This document shows, piece by piece, positions 55,860-64,000 of a DNA stretch of 64,000 nucleotides; position 1 is the first letter of the stretch; each line of letters starts with the position of its first letter. The translations under genes and the position numbers were made by a program. Origin of the DNA: Myxococcales bacterium (GTDB lineage: Bacteria > Myxococcota_A > Polyangia > Haliangiales > Haliangiaceae); contig JAQBQE010000027.1 of assembly GCA_028287135.1 (NCBI GenBank), forward strand, positions 37,956 to 101,955, given 5' to 3'. The notes under the pieces are model-generated. The model did no database searches and was not told where the DNA came from. It was given only the letters and a program-made list of their open reading frames with translations.

Positions 55860-56987
55860 GTGGGACGCGAGGTCACGCAGCGTTACGTCGATCCGCTCGC
55901 GCAGCTCTGGCTCGACGCTGCGCGCAGGATCGGCCTGCGCGTAACTCGTACCCCGGATACTTATGCATCCACGGATGGACGCGGGACGCTCGCGATCGCC
56001 GTCGATCGCGATCTCGATGCGGACGACAGCCTCGCGCAGATGATCTTCCACGAGCTCTGCCACTCGCTCGTCGAGGGGGAAGCGTCGTTCTCGTCCCCCG
56101 ACTGGGGCATGGACAACACCGGCCCTGACCATGACTGGCGCGAGCATGCCTGCTTGCGTGTGCAGTGGGTACTCACGGGCCGGTTCGGCCTGCGCACGCT
56201 GTTCGCGCCCACCACGGACTTCCGCACGTCGTTCTGGGACCGGCTGTCGGGGGACGTGCTCGAAGATCGCACCGACCCATCTGTTCAGTCCGCGATCGCT
56301 GCCTTGCGCCGTGCCGAGCACCCACCGTGGGGCCCAGCGCTCCTCGAAGCGCTCGCAGCGACATCCCGGATCGCGACGGAAGCGGCACGCTTCGCCACGC
56401 CCGCACGCCCCGGTGCACCGCGGCCGCCGGGCGTGCCGATCGCAAGCGCGCCTGCAGCAGCACCGGAGCTCACACCGCTGTGGACCAGCATCGCGCCGGT
56501 GCCCGCTCCGCACCCGACCGGGCTACCACCGCGGGTCGCCGCAGGTGCACCGGAGGGAGCAGCGTGCGGCACGTGTGCGTGGCGCTACGACCATCGCGGC
56601 GGATCTCGGTGCCGCCAGGCCGACGCCACGATCAAGCTCGGCACGCGGATCGATCCGGCGTGGCCCGCGTGCGAGCGGTTCGAAGCGGCGCTGGACTGCC
56701 AGACCTGCGGCGCGTGCTGTCGCGCGGCGTATCACTCGGTCGAGGTCTCGCCGCGTGATCCGGTGATCAGGAAGCAGCCCGCGATGATCGTTCGACGCGA
56801 GACCTATCTCGAGCTCCAGCGCTCCGGCGATCGCTGCGCTGCGCTGCATGGTGGAACGGTCGAGGACGGCACGACCACGCGCTACCAGTGCGTGATCTAC
56901 GACGATCGCCCGCGGACGTGCCGCGACTTCACGCTCGGCTCGGGCCATTGCCTGACCGCGCGCCGGCGCGTCGGCCTCACACTGTAG
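55860..56987 (+). CDS. Zincin-like plus YkgJ-type cysteine-cluster fusion
   Basis: A 375-residue protein starting with GTG. The N-terminal domain (about 1-155) contains HELCH at 64-68 followed by a Glu (VEGE), like an HExxH zincin metallopeptidase. A Pro/Ala-rich linker (155-235) leads to a C-terminal domain with CxxCxxCC at 280-287 (DCQTCGACCRAAYHSV) and further Cys in YQCVIYDDRPRTCRDF, typical of YkgJ-family zinc/iron-cluster proteins, preceded by a CGTC...C cluster. The two families are rarely fused. The protein has no signal peptide. Stops of this and the next gene abut in a convergent pair. Function unknown. Confidence 0.75.
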   Translation: MGREVTQRYVDPLAQLWLDAARRIGLRVTRTPDTYASTDGRGTLAIAVDRDLDADDSLAQMIFHELCHSLVEGEASFSSPDWGMDNTGPDHDWREHACLRVQWVLTGRFGLRTLFAPTTDFRTSFWDRLSGDVLEDRTDPSVQSAIAALRRAEHPPWGPALLEALAATSRIATEAARFATPARPGAPRPPGVPIASAPAAAPELTPLWTSIAPVPAPHPTGLPPRVAAGAPEGAACGTCAWRYDHRGGSRCRQADATIKLGTRIDPAWPACERFEAALDCQTCGACCRAAYHSVEVSPRDPVIRKQPAMIVRRETYLELQRSGDRCAALHGGTVEDGTTTRYQCVIYDDRPRTCRDFTLGSGHCLTARRRVGLTL

Positions 56988-58100
56988 CTACGTCGCGATC
57001 GCATGCGCCCGCGCGATCCACGCGGCCGCATCGGGCTCGTCGATCTTGCGAATCCGATCCACGTGCGCGCGCAGCGGGTCAAACGTCCGCACCGCGGGGA
57101 TCACGCGCACGAACCGCAACCCTGGTCCGTTCGGCCCGACCATCACGAGCAGTCGCGCGCCATCGTGCTGCGCGATCGTCCCGGGCAAGAAGTCCGCGGG
57201 CAAGCTGTGGTCGCCGGTGCCGCCCGGTGCAACGTACGTGTGCTTGCCGTCCTGCGGCAGTCCGCTCGCGGGATCGATCGACGCTGCCTGGTAGAACGCA
57301 AACGTCGACGGATACGAGCCCTCGCCTTCCTGTGGCCCGATACCACGCATCACATCGAGGACCGCCGGCGACGCCACCTCGGACGCCCCCAGGCGCGCCA
57401 GCGGCTCCGCGAGCGCCTCGGACAGCAACACGGTGAGCTGGCCCATGTCGACGACGCCATGCGCATCGACCGACCACACCTCGCGCAGCTCGGGGATCAG
57501 CACGACGAACCGCGCGTCGAACACGGTCTCGATCAGCAGCGACAGCCAGTGCGAGGTCTCGGTCGCGGACCCGATCGCGGCAAGTGCCGCACGGAACGCC
57601 GCGGTCGCCTGGAGCTCGCGCAACAGCGACGGCTGGCGCGCCCACGCGGCGACCGCGGGCCGGTACCAGGTCGACAGCGACAGCCACGCATTGAGCGCGT
57701 CGACATCCTCCGCGGCGAACGCCTCGACCGTCGCGCGCGACAGGTGGCGGTCACCGACCTCGAGTGTGTCCTCGCCCGGCTCATCCGGCAGCGTCGCCGC
57801 CCGATCGAGCAACCGCTTCGCGTTGACGAGCGATTGCAGCACCGGCTCCATCAGCGCGCGGCCGAGATAGTTCGCGGACGCACCGTGCTCGACGAGCGCA
57901 CCGCCGACGACCGCGATGTGTGCACCGAACTCCGGGTCGGGATGCGCGACCCGCTCCACGACCCACTCGAGCAGCCGCATCCGGGAACGAGGCTCGTCGA
58001 TGACCTCGCCGAATAGATCCGCGAGCGAGCCCATCGCGCGCTGGAGGTCGCCATTACGTAGTTGCTCGTTCGCGACCGACAGCTTCTGCTCGAGGTTCAT
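56988..58100 (-). CDS. Conserved hypothetical protein
   Basis: A 370-residue soluble protein, mostly helical in its first 200 residues (LEQKLSVANEQLRNGDLQRA resembles a TPR-like start) and mixed alpha/beta afterwards with a segment FARFVVLIPELREVW. Conserved-looking turns occur near residues 280-300 (DGKHTYVAPGGTGDHSLPAD). I recognise no enzyme or family motif. It has no signal peptide. It converges with the zincin-YkgJ gene with abutting stops (TAG then CTA) and is followed upstream by the repeat-rich gap at 58101-58409. Confidence 0.65.
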   Translation of the reverse strand: MNLEQKLSVANEQLRNGDLQRAMGSLADLFGEVIDEPRSRMRLLEWVVERVAHPDPEFGAHIAVVGGALVEHGASANYLGRALMEPVLQSLVNAKRLLDRAATLPDEPGEDTLEVGDRHLSRATVEAFAAEDVDALNAWLSLSTWYRPAVAAWARQPSLLRELQATAAFRAALAAIGSATETSHWLSLLIETVFDARFVVLIPELREVWSVDAHGVVDMGQLTVLLSEALAEPLARLGASEVASPAVLDVMRGIGPQEGEGSYPSTFAFYQAASIDPASGLPQDGKHTYVAPGGTGDHSLPADFLPGTIAQHDGARLLVMVGPNGPGLRFVRVIPAVRTFDPLRAHVDRIRKIDEPDAAAWIARAHAIAT

Positions 58101-58145
58101 CTCAGTGGTGGAGCTTATCCCGGTTGCGCGCCCCGTGTTCCGTGG

Positions 58146-58344
58146 CCGGAGATTGAACCGCAGAGCCGCAGAGGTCGCAGAGCAGAGCCGGGAGGCCTCG
58201 GGGCTTCGCCCGCCGCGACGTGTGCTCGGAGATCAACCGCCAGGCGCCAGCGACTCCAAGCCGAATGACTCTCCGCTTGCACAGGGGCGCAGCCCGAAAA
58301 GCCTCTCGGCTTTGCGTCCTCTGCGTCTTTGCGGCTCCATCCGG
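58146..58344. repeat. Imperfect inverted repeat (GCAGAG-type element)
   Basis: The left arm (58146-58203) contains repeats of CGCAGAG (CCGCAGAGCCGCAGAGG, then TCGCAGAGCAGAGCC). The right arm (58289-58344) is its imperfect reverse complement, with CCTCTGCGTC and TTTGCGGCTCC. About 85 bases separate the arms. It looks like a small palindromic repeat element with mobile potential rather than a terminator, since there is no T-run. Confidence 0.6.
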
Positions 58345-58353
58345 GCGCACGCG

Positions 58354-58387
58354 CGAGGGGGCACGCGCACCGAGGGGGCACGCGCAC
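58354..58387. repeat. 17-base tandem duplication
   Basis: Two adjacent copies of CGAGGGGGCACGCGCAC, at 58354-58370 and 58371-58387, lie next to the inverted repeat. Confidence 0.7.
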
Positions 58388-58409
58388 CGAGAGCGTGCGC
58401 CCACGAAGC

Positions 58410-59735
58410 TCAGCCCTCGCCGCCCGGACGACCGCGCGGGATCGGCGGCGGCGAGACGATGTGCGCGGTCGGCAGCTGCTTCTCGAGGCCCGCGAGGCGC
58501 TGCACCGCGGCAGCGACGTCGACCCCGAGCATCTGCTTGAGCTGCTCGGCGGTGACGGCGGCCTTGACCGCGAAGTTGCCACCGTTGGTCGCGAGCTCCT
58601 TGTCGATCACGGTGAGCTTGTTGATCGGCATCTCGCCGACCGTGCTCATCATCGTGCTGACCAGGCTCTGCAGCTTCTGCGCGACGAAGATCTGGCGCGC
58701 GCTGTCGCCCGCCTTCGCCCAGGTCTCGCCGAGCGAGCGAATCGCCGATGCGGTCGCCTTGCCGTCCTCGACGATCTTCGACGCTTCGCCGCGCGCCTGC
58801 GCGACCATCTGCGACCGCTTTGCCTCGGCGGGCTTCACCCGGTCGGCGATCAGCTGGTAGCGAACCTGCGCGAGGCGAGCGCGCTGGACCTGGACCTCGG
58901 CGGTCGCCTTCGCGAGCAGCGCCTGGACCTGACCCTTGGACTCGGCAACGAGCGCGCCCTTGCGCGTCTGCGCCTCGACCACACGACGCTGACCTTCAGC
59001 GCGCGCCGTGGTGATGTCCGCATCGATCTTGGACATCTCCTGGTTCATCAGGTTCGCGGCCTTGTTCTCGTTCGACAGCGCGTGGTTCTCCGCCTCCGCG
59101 ATCCGCGACGTCTTCAGCAGCTCGGCCGTCTGCCGGCGGCCGATCGAGTCGAGGTAGCCCTTGTCGTCGGACACGTGCTGGATCATCAGCGTCGTCAGCT
59201 CGAGGCCGAGCCGTGCGAGATCGTGATCCGCCTCGTGCACGAGCGCACCGGCGAACTTCTCGCGATCCTGGTTGACCTCCTCGGGGGTCAGCGTCGACAG
59301 CACGCCACGGAGGTTGCCTTCGAGCGTCTCGCGCGCGACCTGCATGATCTGATCGCGCGACATCGTGAGGAACCGCTCGACCGCGTTGGCGAGCTGCACC
59401 GTCTTGCTCGAGACCTTGACGTTCGCGACGCCCTGCACGTTGAGCGGGATGCCGCCGCGCGAGTACGCGCCCTGCACGCGGAGCTCGATCACCATGTTCG
59501 TCAGGTTCATGCGATCGACGACCTCGATCAGCGGGATCCGGATCCCTCGACCGCCCTGGACCACGCGATAGCCGACGGTCTTGTCACCGTTGCCGGTCGC
59601 GAGCCGCCGATGACCGCCGGAGAAGATCAGCACTTCGTTCGGCGGGCAGATGTAGATGATGCGGGAGATGATGAAGCCGACGACGATCAGCGTCGCGAGG
59701 ATGCCGACCGCACCGACGAGGATGAGATTCTGCAT
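58410..59735 (-). CDS. Flotillin/SPFH-domain protein 2
   Basis: A 441-residue protein with an N-terminal membrane segment (4-27), an SPFH/flotillin domain (about 30-205: PPNEVLIFSGGHRRLATG, EVVDRMNLTNMVIELRVQGAYS, GIPLNVQGVANVKV) and a long Ala/Glu-rich coiled coil (about 215-370). Flotillins scaffold membrane microdomains. The start ATG at 59735 has AAGGAG 5 bases before it and follows the previous flotillin stop after 9 bases. The C-terminal tail is Pro/Gly-rich. Confidence 0.92.
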   Translation of the reverse strand: MQNLILVGAVGILATLIVVGFIISRIIYICPPNEVLIFSGGHRRLATGNGDKTVGYRVVQGGRGIRIPLIEVVDRMNLTNMVIELRVQGAYSRGGIPLNVQGVANVKVSSKTVQLANAVERFLTMSRDQIMQVARETLEGNLRGVLSTLTPEEVNQDREKFAGALVHEADHDLARLGLELTTLMIQHVSDDKGYLDSIGRRQTAELLKTSRIAEAENHALSNENKAANLMNQEMSKIDADITTARAEGQRRVVEAQTRKGALVAESKGQVQALLAKATAEVQVQRARLAQVRYQLIADRVKPAEAKRSQMVAQARGEASKIVEDGKATASAIRSLGETWAKAGDSARQIFVAQKLQSLVSTMMSTVGEMPINKLTVIDKELATNGGNFAVKAAVTAEQLKQMLGVDVAAAVQRLAGLEKQLPTAHIVSPPPIPRGRPGGEG

Positions 59736-59744
59736 GGTGACTCC

Positions 59745-61037
59745 TTAGCTCCGCACCGGGTTGTTGCTCGTGCCGGCGGTGGGGATGCCGGTGATGACCT
59801 TCGCGATGTCGACGCCGAGGGTCTTGGTGACCTCCTCGAGCAGCCGGCCCATCGTGGCGGGGTACGACGCCGCGTACGCCGGGATGGTCTTGCCATCGCC
59901 GCCGTCGATCAGGTTGACCTCGCCGACGGTGATCCGCTTCGCCGCCTTCGCGACATCCCCGAAGATGTGATCGAGGTGCTGGAGGACGAACATGTCCATC
60001 GCCTTGCCACCGGAGTCGCGCCACGCGCCCGAGACCTCCGCCAGCGACTGCGCCATCGCCTCGCCGTTCGCGGCGATCGGTGCAGCCTGGCCCGCCGCGA
60101 GGTGCTCGCGAACGGTCGCCTCGACATCCGCGGGAATCGTGACCTCGGCCTCGAGGCGGAGCTGCTCGAGCTCGCCACGCATCTTCTGCAGCTCGAGGTC
60201 GGCTTCCGCGCGTGCCTGCTGGCCCGCGGCCTCGGCACGCACTTCCTCGGAGCGTGCGTCGCCATCGACCTCGGCCTTGATCTGCCGGAGCTCGTTCTGC
60301 TTGCGCTGCACCGCGCCCTGCGCGTTGGTCATCGCGACCTCGCCGCGTGCGCGAGCCGCAGCCTCGGCCTGCTCGGCCTGACGCACGGCATCGGACTCGG
60401 CGACCTCGGCCGTCATCAGGATCTCGGCGATCCGCTGGCGACCGATGCTCTCGAGGTAGTTCCGGTCATCGGCGATGTGCTGGATCTTCAGCACGTCGAG
60501 CTCGAGACCGAGCTTCTCGAGATCGGGCACCGCCGACTTCTCGAGCTGACGCGCGAACTTCAACCGGTCCTGGTTGATGTCCTCGGGCGTCAGCGTCGCG
60601 CAGGTGGCGCGCAGGTGACCCTCGAGGGTCTCCTTGCACATCCGCGCGATCTCGTTGCGATCCTTGCCGAGCAGCTGCTGGATCGCGTTGCCGACGAACC
60701 GTGGGTCCGTCGAGATCTTGATGTTCGCGATCGCGTGGACGTTGAGCGGAATGCCGCCCTCGGAGTACGCGCCCTGGACCGCCATGGGGACCGAGATCAG
60801 CGAGACGTCCATCTGGTGGACGGTCTCGACGACCGGGATCCGCATCCCGCGGCCACCGAACACGACGCGGTAGCCGACGGTGCGCCCGTCCTCGGTCTTG
60901 TGCTTGCGACCCGAGAAGATCAGGATCTCGTTCGGCCTGCAGATCCGCAGCAGGTACCTATAGAGAAAGATCAGCACGAGCAGCACGACGACACCGGCTG
61001 CGACTCCGCCGAGAATTTCAGGTGGGATCTTGTCCAT
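59745..61037 (-). CDS. Flotillin/SPFH-domain protein 1
   Basis: A 430-residue paralogue of the next gene with an N-terminal membrane helix (about 9-28), an SPFH domain (PNEILIFSGRKHKTEDG, VHQMDVSLISVPMAVQGAYS, GIPLNVHAIANIKI) and an Ala/Glu coiled coil (about 215-330). The order of motifs is the same as in its partner, so they probably form a heteromeric scaffold. ATG 61037 has ACGGAGG 6 bases upstream. The NfeD-like gene upstream (121 bases away) and this pair form the typical NfeD-flotillin operon. Confidence 0.92.
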   Translation of the reverse strand: MDKIPPEILGGVAAGVVVLLVLIFLYRYLLRICRPNEILIFSGRKHKTEDGRTVGYRVVFGGRGMRIPVVETVHQMDVSLISVPMAVQGAYSEGGIPLNVHAIANIKISTDPRFVGNAIQQLLGKDRNEIARMCKETLEGHLRATCATLTPEDINQDRLKFARQLEKSAVPDLEKLGLELDVLKIQHIADDRNYLESIGRQRIAEILMTAEVAESDAVRQAEQAEAAARARGEVAMTNAQGAVQRKQNELRQIKAEVDGDARSEEVRAEAAGQQARAEADLELQKMRGELEQLRLEAEVTIPADVEATVREHLAAGQAAPIAANGEAMAQSLAEVSGAWRDSGGKAMDMFVLQHLDHIFGDVAKAAKRITVGEVNLIDGGDGKTIPAYAASYPATMGRLLEEVTKTLGVDIAKVITGIPTAGTSNNPVRS

Positions 61038-61113
61038 GACGAACCTCCGTTAGCAGCAGACACACCAAGACCGCTGACGCACTTGCGCCGCGGCCAAAAC
61101 ACTCACTCACCAT

Positions 61114-61149
61114 CCGTCCGTACGATCCTTCGGGATCGGGCACGGACGG
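61114..61149 (-). promoter_or_regulatory. Long stem-loop between the NfeD-like and flotillin genes
   Basis: CCGTCCGT (61114-61121) pairs with ACGGACGG (61142-61149), and inside it GATCC-TTCG-GGATC (124-137) forms a second stem. The loop is a UUCG tetraloop. No T-run follows on either side. It may separate expression of the NfeD-like gene from the flotillin pair through RNA processing or stability. Confidence 0.5.
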
Positions 61150-61157
61150 GGTCGACG

Positions 61158-61688
61158 CTACATCTCGCCCTTGGCGACGAGCAACGATCCTCGCTCGCCT
61201 TCTGCGACGATCAGGACCGGCGCTCCCGTCGGTAATTCGCCGTTTTCGTCGATGAGCGTCGCTACGAAGTCCTCGGACCGACCCTTGATGTCGACGCGAA
61301 CCTTGCCCGGCTTGCCCGGACCGACCGGGAGCGTGAGCGTGCCCGTCGTACCGACGAGCTCGGTCGTCTCGACCCCGGAGGAGACACTGTCCTTGCCGAT
61401 CTTGCGGACGACGAGCACCGCGATCGCGCCGGCCGTCCAGCCGATGCCGAGCGCGCCGAGCGCGGCGACCAGCTCACTCGAGCCGAGCCTGGTCAGCGCG
61501 TAGCCCGCACCGCCCCCGAACGCGAGCAGGAACACCCAGAACCGCAGCGACATCACCGGTGCGAACGCGAGACCCGCGCCGACGTCGCCACTGTCGCCAT
61601 GGTCGGTGTCCTTGCCCCCGAGCAACAGGGTGGCGAGGAGCAACGTGACTCCGAAGGCGATGGCGGCGAGATAGAGGGTGGTCAACAA
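61158..61688 (-). CDS. NfeD-like membrane protein
   Basis: A 176-residue protein with about three membrane segments (residues 2-24, 42-64 and 70-95) and a C-terminal OB-fold-like domain (about 105-176: VGTTGTLTLPVGPGKPGKVR, then GAPVLIVAEGERGSLLVAKG). This is the short NfeD form that partners flotillins. It begins with TTG at 61688, AGGAG 3 bases upstream. It leads the NfeD-flotillin-flotillin set on the minus strand and is separated from the flotillins by a long stem-loop. Confidence 0.85.
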   Translation of the reverse strand: MLTTLYLAAIAFGVTLLLATLLLGGKDTDHGDSGDVGAGLAFAPVMSLRFWVFLLAFGGGAGYALTRLGSSELVAALGALGIGWTAGAIAVLVVRKIGKDSVSSGVETTELVGTTGTLTLPVGPGKPGKVRVDIKGRSEDFVATLIDENGELPTGAPVLIVAEGERGSLLVAKGEM

Positions 61689-61793
61689 GGGCTCCTGATT
61701 CGGATGCAGAGAATGTGATCACCGTTGCCATCCAGTGCAAGACAATCCGACCGTGACATTCTGATGACGCCGCGGTGCGCTATAGATCCGGCA

Positions 61794-62303
61794 ATGCGCT
61801 GGGTCGTCATGGTGTTGCTCGCTGCCTGCGCTGGCACGACATCGCAAGTGCCCGTCGAGCGCCCCGCGTCCGTTCTCGGGAATATCGAGGCGAGCACCGA
61901 CCTCGACGGAGCCATCGTCGGCGCCAGCGACGCACGCGCGACGATCGCGATCGTGTTCGCGTCGTGGTGCGAGCACTGCAAGACCGAGCTCGCCGTGATC
62001 GATGGCCTGCGATCCGCGCACCCACGCACGCGGATCCTCGGGATCAACGTCCGGGCACACGAGGAGTACGCTGCTCGCGGTAGTGCGGCCGCCGTTCGTG
62101 CCTATGTCGCCACGAGCGCACCGTGGTTGCGCGTCGTCCCGGCCGATGACGCGCTGTTCGCAGCCCTTGGCCGCCCGCCCAAGGTCCCGACGATCTACGT
62201 GTTCGATGCGGCCGGTGCGGTCGCCGCGCGCTTCGATCGCCGCGAGCGCGCGATGCCCGATGCCAGCGAGCTCGCCGCGCTACTCGCTCGCCTTGGCGGC
62301 TAG
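61794..62303 (+). CDS. Thioredoxin-fold lipoprotein
   Basis: A 169-residue lipoprotein (lipobox VLLAAC, Cys12) with a TlpA/thioredoxin-like domain. The active-site motif is WCEHC (Cys59, Cys62), followed by the conserved cis-Pro region PKVPTIYVFDAAG. Both Cys are present, so it should act as a periplasmic thiol-disulfide reductase or thioredoxin-like carrier. ATG 61794 is used because it begins the lipoprotein signal; an upstream frame is open but lacks one. It converges with the DUF885 gene with overlapping stops. Confidence 0.85.
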   Translation: MRWVVMVLLAACAGTTSQVPVERPASVLGNIEASTDLDGAIVGASDARATIAIVFASWCEHCKTELAVIDGLRSAHPRTRILGINVRAHEEYAARGSAAAVRAYVATSAPWLRVVPADDALFAALGRPPKVPTIYVFDAAGAVAARFDRRERAMPDASELAALLARLGG

Positions 62304-64000
62304 CGGGTCTGCGTCGCGACCCAGCTGTCGACGATCTCGCCGAGCACCGGCAAGGTCACCGCACCTGCGCCGAGCACGACCGCGTGGAAGCCCTTGAGAT
62401 CGAACGCCGCACCGAGCCGCTTCTCGGCATCCGCGCGGAGCCGGAGCATCTCGAGCTGACCGACCTTGTACGCGAGCGCCTGGCCCGGCCACCCGATGTA
62501 GCGATCTACCTCGTTCGAGATGTTCACCTCGGTCAGCGCCGTGTGCTCGCGCATGAACGCCTCGGCCTCCGTGCGCGTCCACCCCTTCGCGTGCAGACCG
62601 GTGTCCACGACGAGCCGCGAGGCACGCCACGCGTCATAGCTGAGCTTGCCGATCCGATCGAGGTCCGACGAGTACAGCCCCATCTCGTCGGCGAGCCGCT
62701 CGGTGTACAGCGCCCAGCCCTCGACGTACGCGGTCGATCCATCGAGCTTGCGGAACGCGGGCATCGCGCCGAGCTCCTGCGAGATCGCGATCTGGGTGTG
62801 ATGTCCGGGGATCGACTCGTGCCACGTCAGCGCCTCGAGCTCGAATCGTGGCCGGGTCTCGGGCTTGTACGTGTTGACGAAGTACTCGCCGGGCTTGCTG
62901 CCGTCGTAATGCGGCTGGCGGTAGTAGGCGATCGTCGAGTACGGCGCCTCGTACGTGGGGATCTCCCGCATCACGCAGTCGGTCTTCGGCAGCACCGAGA
63001 AGTACGCCGGCGTCGCGGCCTTCGCCCGGTCGAGCGCGGTCTGTGCGGCAGCGAGGATCTCGGCCCCCGACGAGAAGTACAGCGCCTTGTCGGTGCGGAG
63101 CCGCGTGATCGTCGATGCCAGATCCGGCGTGCCGAGCACCGTCTTGCCGAGCGCCGCGATCTCGCGATCGGTGCGCGCGATCTCGGAGCGCCCGAGCGCA
63201 TGGAGCTCGTCGGGCGTCATCGGCAGTCCCACATGATGAAGGATCGTCGCCCGGTAACACGCCTCGCCATCGGGCAGGCCGGCGAGGCCCTCCGTCTCGG
63301 TCCGCGCCGCAGGCATCACGTGGTCGCGCAGGAAATCGCGCAGCCGCGTCATCGCCGGTGCGATCTGGTCGGTCACGGTCGTCCGCAGCTCACGGGTCAG
63401 TCGCGCGCGCGCGCCAGCGGGCCACGGATCGGGAGACGGTGTGGTCGCCCACGCCGGCGTCGCCATCGCCCACGCATCGACCGCCTTGGCCAGCTCGCCA
63501 TCGAGCTGATCGATCGCGCGTCGCAGCTTCTCGGCCGAGGTCACGCGCCCACCTGTGAGCCCGAGCGTCAGGTTCTCGATCGTCGCATCGACGAGCGTGT
63601 CGGCCTGCCGCAGCCGCGCGACGAGGTTCGCCGCATCCTCGGGCGTCTTCACGGTGTGCGACTCGACGAGATACGACAGCTCACCGAACAGGCTGCCGCC
63701 GCCGCTGTCGACCGTCCACTCGTGGAACTTGCAGGCATCGAGTCCGTGCTCCGCCTCGAGCTTGCCGCGGAGCATCGCGTGTGTGATCCGATCGGCGCCA
63801 CCGAGCGACCCCGGATCGATCGCCTGCGTGCGCGCGAGCAGCGCATCGCGTTCACGGGCCGCCTGTGCGATCGCCGCCGGATCACGCGGCGCCAGGCGAT
63901 CGTCGTAGCGATGATCACCGAGCGTGGTGGCCCAGGTCGGAGCCCACTTCATCATGTGCTCCCAGTGATCGGCGACCACCGAGCGCAGCGCGGGATCGGT
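62300..64000 (-). CDS. DUF885-family peptidase-like protein (5' end off the edge)
   Basis: The frame continues from 63979 (a GTG) through seven more codons to the window edge with no stop, so the gene starts outside. The visible 567 residues match DUF885, whose members are distant relatives of M32-like peptidases: LEALTWHESIPGHHTQIAIS carries an HExxxHH-type metal site and STAYVEGWALYTERLADEMG supplies the downstream Glu. Repeats of Trp/Pro-containing segments (KWAPTWATTLGDHRYDDRLAP) are also typical. Most members have a signal peptide, which would lie outside this window. The end overlaps the thioredoxin-fold lipoprotein gene stop by 4 bases. Confidence 0.88.
   Translation of the reverse strand, partial: TDPALRSVVADHWEHMMKWAPTWATTLGDHRYDDRLAPRDPAAIAQAARERDALLARTQAIDPGSLGGADRITHAMLRGKLEAEHGLDACKFHEWTVDSGGGSLFGELSYLVESHTVKTPEDAANLVARLRQADTLVDATIENLTLGLTGGRVTSAEKLRRAIDQLDGELAKAVDAWAMATPAWATTPSPDPWPAGARARLTRELRTTVTDQIAPAMTRLRDFLRDHVMPAARTETEGLAGLPDGEACYRATILHHVGLPMTPDELHALGRSEIARTDREIAALGKTVLGTPDLASTITRLRTDKALYFSSGAEILAAAQTALDRAKAATPAYFSVLPKTDCVMREIPTYEAPYSTIAYYRQPHYDGSKPGEYFVNTYKPETRPRFELEALTWHESIPGHHTQIAISQELGAMPAFRKLDGSTAYVEGWALYTERLADEMGLYSSDLDRIGKLSYDAWRASRLVVDTGLHAKGWTRTEAEAFMREHTALTEVNISNEVDRYIGWPGQALAYKVGQLEMLRLRADAEKRLGAAFDLKGFHAVVLGAGAVTLPVLGEIVDSWVATQTR

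Larger units (their letters stand above)
58101..58409. other. Gene-free repeat-bearing gap
   Basis: This 309-base region between a hypothetical gene and the flotillin gene holds an inverted-repeat element (58146-58344) and a 17-base tandem repeat (58354-58387). I see no open reading frame of convincing composition in it. The flotillin gene ends at 58410, so any terminator for it would lie here; the inverted repeat could serve that purpose. Confidence 0.6.

Noticed and set aside
58354..58387. Direct repeats that could suggest a CRISPR array
   Set aside because: There are only two adjacent 17-base copies with no spacers and no cas genes in the window.
58329..61235. A 968-codon open frame on the plus strand opposite the flotillin genes
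   Set aside because: It has the same composition bias as other antisense frames and no recognisable domain; the flotillins on the minus strand have clear motifs and ribosome sites.

Overview
The window is GC-rich DNA with dense, mostly real coding sequence on both strands. It looks like the chromosome of a Gram-negative myxobacterium-type organism (Myxococcota, perhaps a Haliangium/Kofleria-like lineage). This is inferred from the many lipoproteins and outer-membrane barrels, tandem AgmX/PglI C-terminal domain proteins, a PilZ-receiver-DUF4388 protein, a PilT-like ATPase, and a menaquinone pathway. I see no rRNA, tRNA, CRISPR array, insertion sequence, prophage or secondary-metabolite cluster, so this is a chromosomal backbone region with many lineage-specific surface proteins.

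Layout. 1-6.1 kb: a gene fragment at the left edge, a degenerate PilT-like ATPase, an anchored hypothetical protein, a DUF5916-type outer-membrane protein and a PilZ/pseudo-receiver/DUF4388 regulator. 6.3-15.7 kb: one tightly overlapping operon, polyprenyl diphosphate synthase-menG-menF-menD-menB-menA-menC-menE, covering side chain and head group of menaquinone except for recognisable MenH and DHNA-CoA thioesterase genes. 15.7-21 kb: an ankyrin lipoprotein, a TPM-domain/Tim44-like zinc-ribbon pair, a redoxin with a partner lipoprotein, and a membrane-anchored protein. 21-26.1 kb: parC-parE followed, with overlapping start and stop, by a nucleotidyltransferase and a small protein resembling a toxin-antitoxin pair. 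26.2-32.8 kb: an M23 peptidase, a membrane protein, a glycoside-hydrolase-like lipoprotein, a FadL-like barrel and an intradiol-dioxygenase-like lipoprotein.

32.8-36.3 kb: an ECF sigma factor, anti-sigma-like membrane protein and three lipoproteins (two with the same nine-cysteine pattern) in an overlapping operon, then truA. 36.3-49.6 kb: an outer-membrane barrel, a VIT/vWA protein with a C-terminal barrel, an alpha-2-macroglobulin with its thioester motif, penicillin-binding protein 1C, and a CUB-Kazal-CUB-like lipoprotein. These last four include three families related to protease inhibition and may form a surface anti-protease layer. 49.7-58.1 kb: a MYG1-like protein, two AgmX-domain paralogues, ogt overlapping an Ada-AlkA fusion, a zincin-YkgJ fusion and hypothetical proteins. 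58.1-64 kb: an inverted-repeat element, two flotillins with an NfeD-like protein, a thioredoxin-fold lipoprotein and a DUF885 peptidase-like gene running off the right edge.

Most operons use 4-base start/stop overlaps (ATGA or GTGA), implying translational coupling. Start codons were chosen by Shine-Dalgarno match, overlap with the upstream stop and signal-peptide position; many are GTG.
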